Shown piece after piece: positions 21,445 to 32,684 of a stretch of DNA of 64,000 nt (position 1 is the stretch's first letter; every line of letters starts with the position of its first letter). Source of the DNA: Areca catechu. Lineage: Eukaryota; Streptophyta; Magnoliopsida; Arecales; Arecaceae. The notes beneath the pieces are model-generated. The model was not told where the DNA came from, ran no database searches, and saw only the letters and a list, made by a program, of their open reading frames with translations. The position numbers were made by a program, and so were the translations under genes. The stretch covers positions 60,652,088 to 60,716,087 of the forward strand of contig CM038040.1 of assembly GCA_021397845.1 (NCBI GenBank), written 5' to 3'.

Positions 21445-23352
21445 ATAACTAGCATCACTGATCCATGGGAGGCTGGTCGTCGTCAGGTCTGTGACTCGCA
21501 GATGCACCAGGAGCCTACAAGATATACATCAGGAATTATGATACATACATTATATATATTATAAAGAATTAGATACATACAAAATTAATAAATAATTACT
21601 TACCTGAGATGACATGAACATATGCAGCACAGATGTAACATGCTCTAGCTAAGATCTAATGGTTTGCATCTCTGCTATGTCTGCATCACGTGTCTGTCGG
21701 AGCTCTGCTATCTCCTCCTGGAGCTGACGAACATGTAACTGATCATGACTTTCTCTAGTATCCTAAGTATATCTACTCACCTCAGATAACTGAGTAGGGA
21801 TAACTCCAATCCCATAACCCCTCACTCGTCCAGGATGCTCTGGTCCCATCAACTCCGAGAATACCTTGGCCTCGATGCGACTGCTCTGAGTAGATGATGA
21901 ACCCTCGCCAGCATGCTCGGAGATCATAGAGGTAGCTCTATTCTATATTTTATAAAAAATATATATATCACTACTTAATAAAAATAAAAAATTTAAATCA
22001 TAATATAATATAAATAAAAATATATATATATATCTCTGGACTCCTCCCGAACAAAACTGCCATCCTGGTGAACGTGAGTCATCCGATAGAACTCCACCTC
22101 ACCAGGCTCCCTCCCCTGATGATCAGCCTATATAAAGAATAAATATTATAAAAAAATCTAAAATAACACATCTTATACCCCCGTACCATGATACATGGCA
22201 CATGCATGATACATGATGATACATGATGTTAAAACTATAAGTATACTAAAAGTATTATAGGATGAGAAACACAAACTCATGCCTGAGCCATGCATAACTC
22301 TTGGACCCCGTTGTGTGAGAAACAGTCTGAGCTGCTCGTGCAGCTCTACCAATAGCAAAATATGTTTACAAAATAAAATTAAAACTATATTATATATTGT
22401 ATAAATATAATTATGATGAGTGAAAATTAATAAATTTCAAAGTGTTTGATGATGCTACACAACCTGTGCTCTCTCGGAGAACCAATAGTGCACCAGCTCT
22501 ATCCACTGATGAGGGTGAACATCAGGAGGACAGGTAGCTGCAACATGCTCCTCTGTCCTACCCTCTCGCAAGTAGTCTCCCTTCAACTTCGCCCTATATT
22601 CTTTCCACTTGTGATTGAGAGACTTAAGCACAAAATCAGAAGTATCTGGAGGGAGAACGAACTTGCTCTACAATTTAAATAAATAATAAAATATGTATTA
22701 AATAAAATAAGCAATTCAATTGTTAAAAATCTAAGATATAAAATAATATATCAATTTTTTTACCTGTACAATTTGAAGCATCTCTACTTTATAAGCAGGA
22801 AGCATGTCATTCTACTTCGAATAATTCAGGAAACATAGCTGACCCCGGCGTGCTACTGTCCCTAGAAAGCTAGTCAACAAGCTAGCAGCTTTCTTAATAG
22901 GTTGCCCTAGCTTGTTGCACTCTATCACTATCCTCTCGCCCTCAGGTAACTGCCACACATCACGGACTAGTATGGGTCTTCGCCTACGCTTGAGTCTCCA
23001 GGATCCATCTACAAAAAAAAATACATAACATTGTATATCAAAACTATTGCATATGCATGAATTGAAATGAAATAGAATTATTAAATTACGTACCTTATAT
23101 CTGTATGTCATCGACGATAGGCTCATCATCAGGATGATCCATAGGAGGATCTTGATGTACGGACTCGGAGGGAATGGCGTCGTCCTGAGGTGTAGAGATA
23201 GTAGCATCGGCCTGATGTGCAGAAATAGAGGGACTGGTATCAGACCGATGTGAAACTGATCGACTGCCCTTGGGCTGCTGTGCTGAAGAAGTACCAGCCT
23301 CAGTCTGGAAAAACTGAAACTGTACATCTGCTAATCACTTCCTTCGAGGCAT
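21445..23352 (-). pseudogene. Transposase_24 (TNPA-like) gene of CACTA-2
   Basis: The gene starts at 23352 (MPRRK) but a TGA follows at the sixth codon. Exon 1 (23352-23098) is Ser/His/Pro-rich. Exon 2 (about 23010-22770) carries the family core: RRRPILVRDVWQLPEGERI, ECNKLGQPIKKAASLLTSFLG, VARRGQLC. The third part (22675-22460) has FVLPPDTSDFVLKS and then PPDVHPHQWIELVHYWFSERA. The fourth (about 22362-22265) has AIGRAARAAQTVSHTTGSKSY. The fifth (about 22130-22035) has EPGEVEFYRMTHVHQDGSF. The last parts (21950-21460) are a coiled coil with Gln/Glu heptads. These are the landmarks of Pfam Transposase_24 (Ptta/En/Spm). Apart from the early stop and one after LNYSK it is fairly open. Confidence 0.85.
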
Positions 23353-23499
23353 GGTGTACCTAACCTGCATTATTTAAAAACAAGTCAGTCAACATTATAA
23401 TCAAATTATAACAGAAATGAATTGCAATTTAAAAGATAACATAATCATTAATGAAAAAATATAAACTATCTTATAAACTACTTACTTGTCATAATCAAC

Positions 23500-25833
23500 T
23501 AGTTGTACCTTCCTCGGAATCCAATCTAACCAAAATGGTTGTATCATTTATATGATCATCCGGTATAATATTATAAGGCATATACTGAGTGTATATCATC
23601 ATCTTCTTCTTCCACCCTTTTTCCCATGTCATACAAGTCTCTGGGTTTTGTCTTTAATAATAGTAGCCCATTCTTTATCTTTCGAGTATTGTACATAAAA
23701 AACTTGTCGAGCTTAAGATGAAAAGATAAATGGATCATCCTTCAATAACACACCCGTATGTATCAATCTTGAAAAATTGACAAGTATGAATCCGTTTGAG
23801 TCATTTTTCAAACCTCTCGGTGTATTTATATCCACCCAATCGCATCGAAATAATACAACTTTAAAATTTTCATAATAATCCAACTCCAAAATATCTTTAA
23901 GTATACCATAATAAGATTTTTCATCTGCTTCTACCATAATACCACTGTTCTGAGTTTTTCTAAGTTTCTCGCGCTCCTTGGTATGAAATTTAAAGCCATT
24001 TATAACAAAACCATTATATTTATTCACAATATAATTTGGATCTCTGGCAAGTGCTATTAGTTCTGCTGAACTATTTTTCTCCATCAGTACCATTATCTAG
24101 AAAATATAATATCAATTATCGATCACTTATTCGATGTTAAATATAAAAAATTATTACTCGACTTATATATACTAACCCAATTGGCAAGCCATTTAGGAAA
24201 TAACTCAACCAACCATCTTTGTTCAATCCTTGGATTAGGACGAGTGGAATGATTGGCTTGTCTTTGTACAGCTAAAAATTCACTGCATGACAATCAAATA
24301 AATCCTTTTGAAATCGAAATGAATGATTTGCCTCCAACCATTGACGATGTCCCATATAACAGAACTTTCCTCCATGTTTTAACCAAATTGAATGGGTTGA
24401 TTCACCACAAGAAGGACATGCAACTCGTCCCTTAGTGCTCCAGCCAGATAAATTAGCATATACAGGAAAATCGTTAACAGTCCATAATAAAGATGCCCGC
24501 AGATTGAATGTTTGGCCATTCGAAGCATCAGTTGCACTGATACCCTCCCATAGTTATTTCAATTCATCTATTAAAGGTTGTAAGAAAATATTAATATCAT
24601 TACTTGGACCCTTATCACCTGGAATGATCATTGATAAAATAAGTGAAGACTATTTCATGCATATCCATGATGGTAAATTATAAGGAATCAGTACAACTGG
24701 CCAGGTGCTATAGACAGAACTTAAGGTCCGAAATGGATTGAACCCATCACTGGCTAAACCCAGCCTAACATTACGAGCATCAGATCCAAAATCAGGATGT
24801 CTGTCATCAAATGCTTTCCATGCTAAACTATCCACTAGGTGTCTCAGCATTCCATCTTTTGTATGGCTTTCATCATGCCATCTCATTAACGAAGCTGTCT
24901 TTGATGATGCATAGATCCTTTTCAATCTAGGTACAAGAGGAAAATAGAGTAATACCTTCGCTGGCTTTTGTTTAATTTGTGTTACATCCAATTCATCTAA
25001 TCCCTCGCTCTCATTTTTTTTTTGCTTCGTCCATCGTGAACATCCACACACATGGCATGACTCTTGATCGGCATATTCTCCCCGATATAATATACAATCA
25101 TTTGGACTGCTATGAATCTTTTCGTATCCAAGATCCAATTCCTTTACTAGTTTTTGGCTTTATAACAAGATATTGGTAAACTAGTACCTTCAGGAAATGC
25201 ATCCTTTAAAAACTTGAGCAGTATAGTAAAACTCTTGTCAGACCATCCATTTAAGTATTTTATATGAAACAAATGTACAAGAAAAGAAATTTTTGAAAAG
25301 TTCTTGCAACCGGCATATAATTCTTGATCTGCATCTCTTATCAGCTTCTGATAATGATCTGTTCCAACATTAATTCGGGGTATCGGCTCTCCATCATGTA
25401 TAGATTCAGTAAATATAGGATCCTTAGGTAACCCAGCTACTACTTGTCCTCCACTGTAATCTTCAAGATGTTGAGCACCATATTCAAAAGCATCTCTGAG
25501 CAAACCTCTGATATCATCATCTTTTGCAAGATTTTTCTGTTGGTTACTGGATCCAAAATCAGGTATATGTTCCATGTTAGAGGTTTGGTTACATGTAGAT
25601 TGTAACCTTGACTCTCCATGAAAAAATTACTCAGTATAACCTCTTAAAAAACCATTCCATACCAAATATTCTTCAACAATATTTGGATATAGAGAACTGG
25701 AATTTATACATTTTCAGCATGGACATAAAATCTTCCCATTGATACTACTCTCCATACCAAATTTAATGAAATTCGGTACTCCATCTAGATATTCTTTGCT
25801 ATTCCTCAGTTTAGTTATCCAACTCTTATCCAT
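23500..25833 (-). pseudogene. TNP2-like transposase of CACTA-2 with internal deletion
   Basis: The frame starts at 25833 with MDKSWITKLRN. The transposase-associated domain follows, with a TGA in its Cys cluster. A well-kept stretch covers 25575-25147 (MEHIPDFGSSNQQK to SCYKAKN) and, after a frameshift, 25138-24650 (YEKIHSSPNDC, HVCGCSRW, RWHDESHTKDGMLRH, ARNVRLGLASDGFNPF). The sequence then runs to ACPSCGES and WLEANHSFRFQKDL near 24300. There the frame jumps straight to the 'tttgattgtcatgcag' intron border, so the equivalent of CACTA-1 14424-15836 is missing. That removes the HNLDIMHIEKN part and DUF4218. DUF4216 (24093-23713, NKYNGFVINGFKFHT, RCDWVDINTPRG) is intact. Confidence 0.92.
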
Positions 25834-25975
25834 TGTAAGATAAAACTAACTGAAATAAACAAATATTTATAAGAACAGAATAAATTTAAAATAAGTTTAT
25901 TCAATAGATCAATTACAGTATTATTAAATGCACCCTATCATCAACTAATAGGTAAAGAGGTCCTATCCCATTCAA

Positions 25976-26183
25976 GAATTGTATTAATTATATAGGTCAT
26001 TTACAGTAACCAAAGGATACGCAATAGAAGTTCTAGAAAAATTTTGGCAGCATTTTCCCTTAGTTCTCCCCATACAAATAAATATGTATGAGGATAACTA
26101 AAAGGAAATGCTATCCGAAATATATCTAGAATTCTTTCCATGTGTTTGATTACTGTAAGCACCTATAAAATTATTTGCAATTC
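25976..26183 (-). repeat. 208-bp foldback upstream of TNP2 gene in CACTA-2
   Basis: Counterpart of 12535-12743. The arms run from 'gaattgtattaattatatagg' to 'cctataaaattatttgcaattc' with centre 'gttctccccatac'/'gtatgaggataac'. TCAA flanks both sides (25972-25975, 26184-26187), equivalent to TTGA in CACTA-1. Distance to the start codon is about 140 bp, as in CACTA-1. Confidence 0.8.
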
Positions 26184-26187
26184 TCAA

Positions 26188-29100
26188 ACTGTCCAAACTG
26201 GACATTCAATTGACCACTGTACATATTTCTCCCATCCGTACAAAAATTAAATAATTGTATGAATCCTGTAGAATATGTACTTTAATCAATTGATGGGTCT
26301 ATGTTTCAATGCAATACAAGTTTTTAAAAAAATATCTAAAAAATCATAATTGATCATAACAAAGCTACAGATGATATTGAAATCAAAGATTTGCAATAAT
26401 GAAACTAACCTTAAAGCATAATATGTTCAGTAAGATGCAGGTATATACCAAGAAATTTATAAATAAACAGAAATAATCTAATAAGTAAATGAACAATAAA
26501 TAATAAAAAATAAGGAGGAGGCTCAGTTATATCTATTTAATCTGCAACTAAATCAAAACGACTACAATCGGTTGCCTACAAAAGAAGGCCATCCAAGATT
26601 GTTGCCATTAGAAACAGTTGAATCAGCCAAACATACATTGCATAATCATCATAGCCTCTATATACAAACCTTAAACCAATTTAGCGATTTATTACAGAGT
26701 TTCATTAATCTCCAAGCAGTCAAGCACCTTAGAAGAAAAGATAACAAAATAGGTAAAGTATATTTTTCTTAGTGATGTGCAATTACCAAGTTATTTAAGC
26801 TTAAACCCTGGCTCCTGTACTTGGACTAGTATAATATATGACTTTAGAAGAATCAAGAGGACTTTTTGAAAACCATAAACTCAAACTTAATGTAAGAACA
26901 GAATAACATAGTGAAGTACAAAACCTGTGAGGTGCTACTTTGTTCGCATGGAATATATTTGGGCTATGCATGGATAGGGATAACCTTACATACTGTATGA
27001 CAAACTAATACATGAAGCACATACTATTTTCGTGTATGTACATACAGTTTCTAGTTTGGCAAAATATATTGCCAACTTAAATGTACTGAAGATATGGATA
27101 TTCTAGCTACTTGGCCCATACCTATCTCAACAAAAATGAGATTAAATCTAGAACTAGATTCTTTTAGGTCACCATCCCCATTAGACCGGACATCAAATTG
27201 GTTCTCAGACTTTAGATAGATCATAATATTAGTTCAATGACCCTAAAATAATCTGATAGCTCCAAGGCCGGTAATATCTTGACCTAATTCCCAACTAAAA
27301 CAATGATGGATGGAAGCTTGATAATAGTCCTTGTACCCTAAGGAGCTGCAAGCAAGCTTGCAAGCATGCCGCATGAATCGATTATTGAATCCCTACGATT
27401 ATTGTTCATAAGTCAGCCAACAAGAATATGCATACATTTTATTTAAAAAAAAACTATGCCATAAGAAAGCAAGGAATTTAATAACATATAAATTTCGAAT
27501 AAATTATCTAAAGAACTAGAGATGGTGATCATTTCCTAGCAATTAAAGGAACATAAGGAATTATAACATACAATAGAGTAGACGGACAAAGAAAAAAGAT
27601 AAAAGAATATATTTACCGGCAAACCTAGGCAATACTGGTTGAATGATTTTTGTTGAGAGCGGTTTGATACAGGCCTTGTATGTCTGAGAAAGAATGAATC
27701 CAAGGATATACGGCTGTCTGTTGTGCATTCGGCTCGGATATGGGGTCAGGGTGTGACACGGCTGCAAATTACGTAGCCTGGGGTAATGTAATTCTTTATT
27801 TGAAGCTAATTATCTTTCTTCAAATAAGTGCTGATCTTATGTGTAACCATTTTATAGTTATCAGCAATTAGAACAGAACTCAAATGCATGCTGTGACATG
27901 AACATTCAGGCTATTCGATGGGCTAATCGCACCTGCATCATTGGAGTTAAATTGTTTTTCAAGTACTTCTTGGTCGATTATAGCTACTATGCTGTGACAC
28001 AAACATTCAGGCTATTCCTTCACAATCGGTTCAAAGGACTGGTTGTTTGTGCGAACAAAATTTCAATTTTGAGAATTACACTGACATAACCATCAGCACT
28101 CTTGCCGAGCGAGACGAGGGAAGAAAAAGAGGGAGATTCTTAACCCTCAACATGGCATAAAGATTATCCCTTCCACACCATCATTAGAAACCGATGGTTT
28201 AATTGCTCAACCATGGGAACCAATTAAGGTACTGGAGTAGAGCCTCTTTTCGATGCCAAAATGAGTTAGTATAATTGTTAAATGGTGTTGCTACTGAAAT
28301 AATCAAATGGCATCTTAAAAAGCCTTGTATGAGTTTTTTTACACAAGGCTAATCTATCGTACTTAACCTAATGTGTATTTATGTGATTATTATAATTATT
28401 TAATTTTTAAGTATATAAATGCTCTAATGGTTGAGCAATGATTCAGCTGATGACCCAATGACTCAAATCCTTGGCTGGGTGAATATTTGATCCAGGTCTA
28501 ACAAAACTGTTATAAAATATTTATCTAGGAAATGACTGTCAAGGAATCCCAAACCTAGATCAATGTTGCACCCATATTGTGAACCACTTCTTTCCAGCCC
28601 ACTCAGCATGTAGTGTCCCTTCTATCTATTGCAAGACATACCTAGGCATTATAGTGTCATTATCAATGTGATACTTCATACTTTTAAGCATCCAGATGCT
28701 AACCTTCCATGTTACATGTAACCATGGTTGATGACATATTATATATTAAACAATTAAAGGTTTCATTTTAGGCCTTCATGCCTTCGACACAAAAAGAAAA
28801 GGAAAACCATAGATGCCTATACTTAACTCAAGATTATCATAAAAAAACTATAAAAGTCAGACTGCTTCATACATCAAGCACCAAATCAATTGCTAAAAAA
28901 AAAAAATCAAATATTAAATCAATCGCTTGGTGTTCTTCACACTCCACTTTACCATGCTTGACTATCTTCAGTTACATTTCTACCATCTATCAATCAAACC
29001 AATCATCCAAGTAATTCTTACTCAAAGAAATGCCAATGTTATATTTATCACACTACAACAAATTCGCAAGATATCCATAGATATATTTGTTAGAACTACT

Positions 29101-29213
29101 TTGAACAGGACAATCATGTAACTACATATATACCCTACTTGAATATACCCTAAAATGGCAAAAAAAAAGAAAATTAACCCAAGGAAATTAAGAAAAATAC
29201 TTATAGATAACCG
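26188..29213 (-). other. Non-coding interior of CACTA-2
   Basis: 26188 to about 27060 matches CACTA-1 (about 11680-12530 on the other strand). 27060-29213 has no visible counterpart there. It includes a direct repeat about 100 bp apart ('ctgtgaca..aacattcaggctattc' at about 27890 and 27990) and several A runs. ORFs at 27561-27767, 27898-28089, 28778-29014 and 28927-29121 match nothing I recognise and overlap unrelated frames. I call no gene. Confidence 0.6.
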
Positions 29214-29400
29214 GACGAGTGAAGTTGGGTGGGTTTAGGTGCAATGCGACGGAGACGAAGGCACTGGAGATCGAGCTTCAGCGGCGAGGGACCGAAAGTA
29301 ACCACCGGAGATGAAGGAGCAGGGAGAGGGAGGAGGAAGAAAGATGGGGTTCGGGCGTCGGCAGCTGAGACGAATGAAAACTAGGGCTCGGATGGGGGGG
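29214..29400 (-). promoter_or_regulatory. CT-rich leader of CACTA-2 (coding strand)
   Basis: A sharply purine-rich, GC-rich stretch on the plus strand ('gagagggaggaggaag') is CT-rich on the coding strand. It sits at the same relative place as 9836-10300 in CACTA-1 and is taken as leader or promoter-proximal sequence. Its sequence is only loosely similar to that of CACTA-1. Confidence 0.45.
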
Positions 29401-29414
29401 GAAAATGAAAACAT

Positions 29415-29645
29415 GCCGACACTTTTTTCGGCGATGCTTCTAAGCGTCGGAAGATGCTGACGCTTTCTAAAACCGTCGACGAGTTTGCAGGTGGTGACGC
29501 TTATAAGCGTCGTTAAATTCTTGAACTCCGGCGATGCTTATAAGCATCGAAAGATGTTGACGCTTTCAAAAAGCGTTGGCAGGTATGCGGGAGCTCCCAA
29601 CGCTTTTCAAAAGCATCGGGATAAAGCCGTTAGGGATTTAGGGTT
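29415..29645 (-). repeat. CACTA-2 subterminal repeats, own 5' end
   Basis: About six units such as 'ggcgatgcttctaagcgtcgg', 'gacgcttataagcgtcg', 'gatgcttataagcatcg' and 'acgcttttcaaaagcatcggg'. They are less regular than the array at the other end, as in CACTA-1. Confidence 0.8.
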
Positions 29646-29655
29646 CCGTTGTAGT

Positions 29656-29976
29656 CTGCCATACATAATAAAAAATAGCAATAAAAGTCTACATTTTTTG
29701 TGAAAATGTTGGAGCTTTATTATCTTTTATAATCGTTTGGCTTTCACGTACACAGTCGTATCTTTGTTTTATCCATCAAAACTTTATCATTTTTTCCCCA
29801 TTTTCTCCTTTCAAAAAATGAAAAGTTGACCATCACTTTCACTGCGTTAGTTTAGTCTTGTGGCTTGCTGAATGCTTGGTGGCACGGCCTCAAAATAAAA
29901 TAAATTTTACGATACTAAAATCATGTGCCCCGATACATTATTTGCTTATTTATAGAGAACTGCATCACATTACACT
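29656..29976 (+). repeat. Duplicated segment, copy 1, right piece
   Basis: This resumes the duplicated segment after CACTA-2: 'gccata..aaaaaatagcaataaaagtctacat' through 'ttatttatagagaactgcatcacattacact' corresponds to 34144-34465. It holds the third tandem module and the P450-type proximal promoter, including 'ttatttatagagaac'. It breaks off at 29976, just before where copy 2 continues into the P450 start codon, so the promoter here no longer has a gene. Confidence 0.88.
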
Positions 29977-31342
29977 TAAAACAAATTTTCAAGTTATAAT
30001 ATGTTAAAAGTTTGAATTGCTTGTCATCTTGTTGAAGAAGTCACTTAAGTTAACAAATTTTCAAGTTATATAGATCTTGGCACATAAGAAAGATTTTGAA
30101 GAACTCAAACTTTGAATTTGGACAGGTTTTAGCATTGTTTTAGCCAAGTATCGACTCATGAAATTGAAGTGTCAACTTAAGTATCGACTCACAAAAGCTT
30201 GAGCTGATACGCAGAAAAAGTTTCAGCCAGTACGTAGAAGTGTCGACCATGAATTACCAAGTGTCATCTCAAGTATCGACTCATGGTCAGCCAAGTATCG
30301 ATTCAAGACCTGAGACCAAAAAGAATGCAGAACATGTTGATTTCAGGAATTTGCTCAAGTATCGACTCAAGTGTCAAATCACCAGAAGAAGTATTGATGC
30401 ACCAGTGCATTCCAGAGAGCTTCAAAAAATTTTATTGAACTAGTGTCGACTCATGGACTGAAGTATCAATACTTATAGGTCTGACAGAACAGTAACGGCT
30501 AGTTTTTTTGAAGCTTAGAACTTTTCTATTTTGTGTCTAATGGCTATTTTCTCCTCTCCAATGGCTATAAACTGTCTTTTGAGGGTTGGAAAAGTATTTA
30601 AACTCCACCAAACACAAGAGGGAAGCATTAATTGATAATTTATTGAAAATTTATAAAGAATTCGATGAGCATTCAATACTTGTGAGTGAAGTTGAGCCTT
30701 GAAGCATTCAAGTTTCAAAGAGAGCATTCAAGTCCACATCATTCAAGCATTTATTGAGGCTTCAATAACTTGAAGACAAGCTTCTCAACAATATTCAAGA
30801 GCTTCATTGAGTTTAGTTGCTTTTTCTTGAGAAAGCTTAATGTATCTTTACATTGTACTTAAGTTATTTTTGTTGGTACTAGTTTCAAGGAGATTAAAAC
30901 TAGTATTGAGATTTGTTGGTGAGCTTTGAGTGAAAACCAACTAGATTTATTGGTAAGCCTTGAGTGAAAACCAACTTGGTTTGTTGGTAAGCCTTGTGTG
31001 AAAACCAACAAGATTGTTGGTGAGCCTAAGTGATAAAACCAACAAGGAATTTTGATTAGTAAGCCTGAAAAACTAATCTACTGTAATCAAGGTTGGATTA
31101 TAGTGAAATACCTAAGGAAATCTTGGAAAGTGGACGTAGATATTTTGGGATACATTGAACCACTATAAATTTGTGTGTTTGTGATTGTTTATTATTCTTT
31201 CTGCATTTACTTTACTACAGCTGTATATTATTATTAAGCATACAAATACTTTGGAAATACACTAGCACCTGTTTTTAATTCATTCAAAAAGTTTTAGAAA
31301 TCCAATTCACTCCCCCTTTTGGGTTGCTTTAGCTGGGCAACA
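29977..31342 (+). mobile_element. Left-truncated Copia LTR fragment
   Basis: The end 'ccaattcactcccccttttgggttgctttagctgggcaaca' matches the organisation of the LTR end at 6744. Upstream, repeats of 'agtatcgactca' (30150-30470), 'taacggctag', and repeated 'ttggtgagcct..aaaccaac' (30900-31080) parallel the 5508-6744 LTR, though the family is different. The left end is missing, and 'aacaaattttcaagttata' occurs twice (29979, 30053). No PBS or gag follows: the LTR end runs directly into the minisatellite. Confidence 0.72.
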
Positions 31343-31347
31343 GCATT

Positions 31348-31720
31348 AATAAGTGATCAACTCCGGTCATTTGGCACCCTATACTTTAAATAAGTGATTG
31401 ATTCCTGACTATCTAGCATCCTATGCCTTGAATAGATGATCGACTTCTAGTCATCTGATACCTTATATCTTGAATAAGTGATTGGCTCGTAGCCATTTAG
31501 CATCCTATACCTTGAATAAGTAACCGGTTCCTAGCCATCTAATATCCTATGCTTTGAATAAATGATTGGCTCATAGCCATCGGACACCCTGTGCTTGAAT
31601 AGTTGATTGACTCCTAATCATTTGGTACCCTATCTTGAATAAGTAATCTGTTCCTAGTCGTTTGGTATTCTATACCTTGAATAAATGATTGGCTCCTGGC
31701 TACCTGGCCGAACATTTTTC
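31348..31720 (+). repeat. Minisatellite, about 42-bp unit, about 9 copies
   Basis: Successive units each start 'aataagtgatt' (or 'aatagatgatc', 'aataaatgatt'), continue 'ggctcctagccatctgg' and end 'caccctataccttg'. Unit length is 40-42 bp. Copies have diverged by roughly 10-30 percent from each other. No ORF runs through it because of the regular 'tga'. It begins six bases after the LTR end. Confidence 0.9.
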
Positions 31721-31766
31721 TATGTATTAAGTAGTTATTTGTGACAGGCAATCTATCCCGTAATAA

Positions 31767-32243
31767 ATGGAGAATCCATCATTAGTATCCATCCTCTTTA
31801 AAACTATTCAAACTTTCTATCCTTCCAATCCCATCTATCCTTTTTCTTATGATCCCAACCAAATATTGGATAAGATTTGGCCGGAGAAGATGGAGGAAGT
31901 GCTGACAATTATAATCTCCGTGGATAAAGACAAAATAACTTGTCTCATACATGTTGCAAGGGAAGGTTCTCTAACTAGTGGCGGATGGTACAAATCAAAT
32001 ATGCCAATAAAATGGAGCTCATTAGTTGGGAAAAATATCCTAGACTTAGCCACATTCCTATCAATAAGAAAATTATCAAAGCTGGTAAGCAAAAATTTTG
32101 AAGTTTCAACACTGTCTCTTTGTAGCCTGCCATTGCTTTTCCATCTTGTCGCATATGAAATACGTCGAAATTTTGAAGTTTCAGCTCTGACTCTTCATAG
32201 CAAGACTGTGTTACGGATTAAACACGAGAGAGATAGAAAGTGA
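31767..32243 (+). CDS. Unrecognised 158-aa ORF, doubtful
   Basis: The longest ATG-started frame in an otherwise unassigned stretch. The predicted protein starts MENPSLVSILFKTIQTFYP, has a charged middle (PEKMEEVLTIIISVDKDK) and ends with an imperfect internal duplication (NFEVSTLSLCS and NFEVSALTLHS). I recognise no domain, signal or catalytic motif. A separate frame on the other strand (31847-32092) overlaps it. It may be a chance frame in decayed transposon sequence; a real gene fragment is possible. Confidence 0.2.
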   Translation: MENPSLVSILFKTIQTFYPSNPIYPFSYDPNQILDKIWPEKMEEVLTIIISVDKDKITCLIHVAREGSLTSGGWYKSNMPIKWSSLVGKNILDLATFLSIRKLSKLVSKNFEVSTLSLCSLPLLFHLVAYEIRRNFEVSALTLHSKTVLRIKHERDRK

Positions 32244-32684
32244 AGGCTGGGCCAATAAGGAGAGAGCCATGATGAGAGATATATAATAAACAATTTACAT
32301 AATTTTTTTCAATAAAAAAACCATGGACTTGTTTTATTTCGAGTCAAAATTTACTGGTCTATCCTTGGAATAAATCTGAGATTAAACAAACACTGAGGGA
32401 AAGGTGGCACTGAAGGGCAAAAATTCAACCAAAAACTAATCCGGATCTTCATAGAGTCCATGATCCCAAAAAATGAACAAAGAAAAATGTAGGGCAGCAT
32501 GGTTCTTTTAAATGATAACCTTTCCACTATGAAATTTTTGGTGATCACCATCACACCCTAAGACGATGACAATTGAAAAGAATTTTTACATATATACCCT
32601 CTAAAATATTAGATTTTACATGGATACCCTTCTAAATTAATATTTATATGTATACCCTTATAAAATATTTATTTTACTTGTCTA
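32244..32684 (+). other. Unassigned AT-rich sequence
   Basis: No gene or clear element. From about 32580 it contains repeated 'tatatacccttctaaattaatatttat' motifs like those within the neighbouring inverted repeat. The minus ORF at 32351-32554 is not supported. Confidence 0.5.

Larger units (their letters stand above)
20571..29655 (-). mobile_element. CACTA-2: internally deleted CACTA transposon, opposite orientation
   Basis: A second member of the CACTA-1 family on the minus strand, about 9.1 kb. The right-hand (own 5') end near 29655 is degraded (gtagt preceded by ccgtt). The left-hand (own 3') end reads TACAGTGAAACAGG, with the first three bases of CACTACAG not clearly conserved. In its own direction it has subterminal repeats, a CT-rich leader, a non-coding stretch, a hairpin, a TNP2-like gene lacking about 1.4 kb, a Transposase_24-like gene and a dense subterminal array. 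Sampled stretches match CACTA-1 at very roughly nine bases in ten. The unoccupied target lies at about 34134-34147, between 'agaagaacc' and 'gccata'. Confidence 0.9.

Noticed and set aside
24253..25179. Plus-strand ORFs (24253-24435, 24435-24683, 24979-25179)
   Set aside because: They are antisense shadows of the CACTA-2 TNP2-like gene, whose minus-strand frame carries the recognisable motifs.
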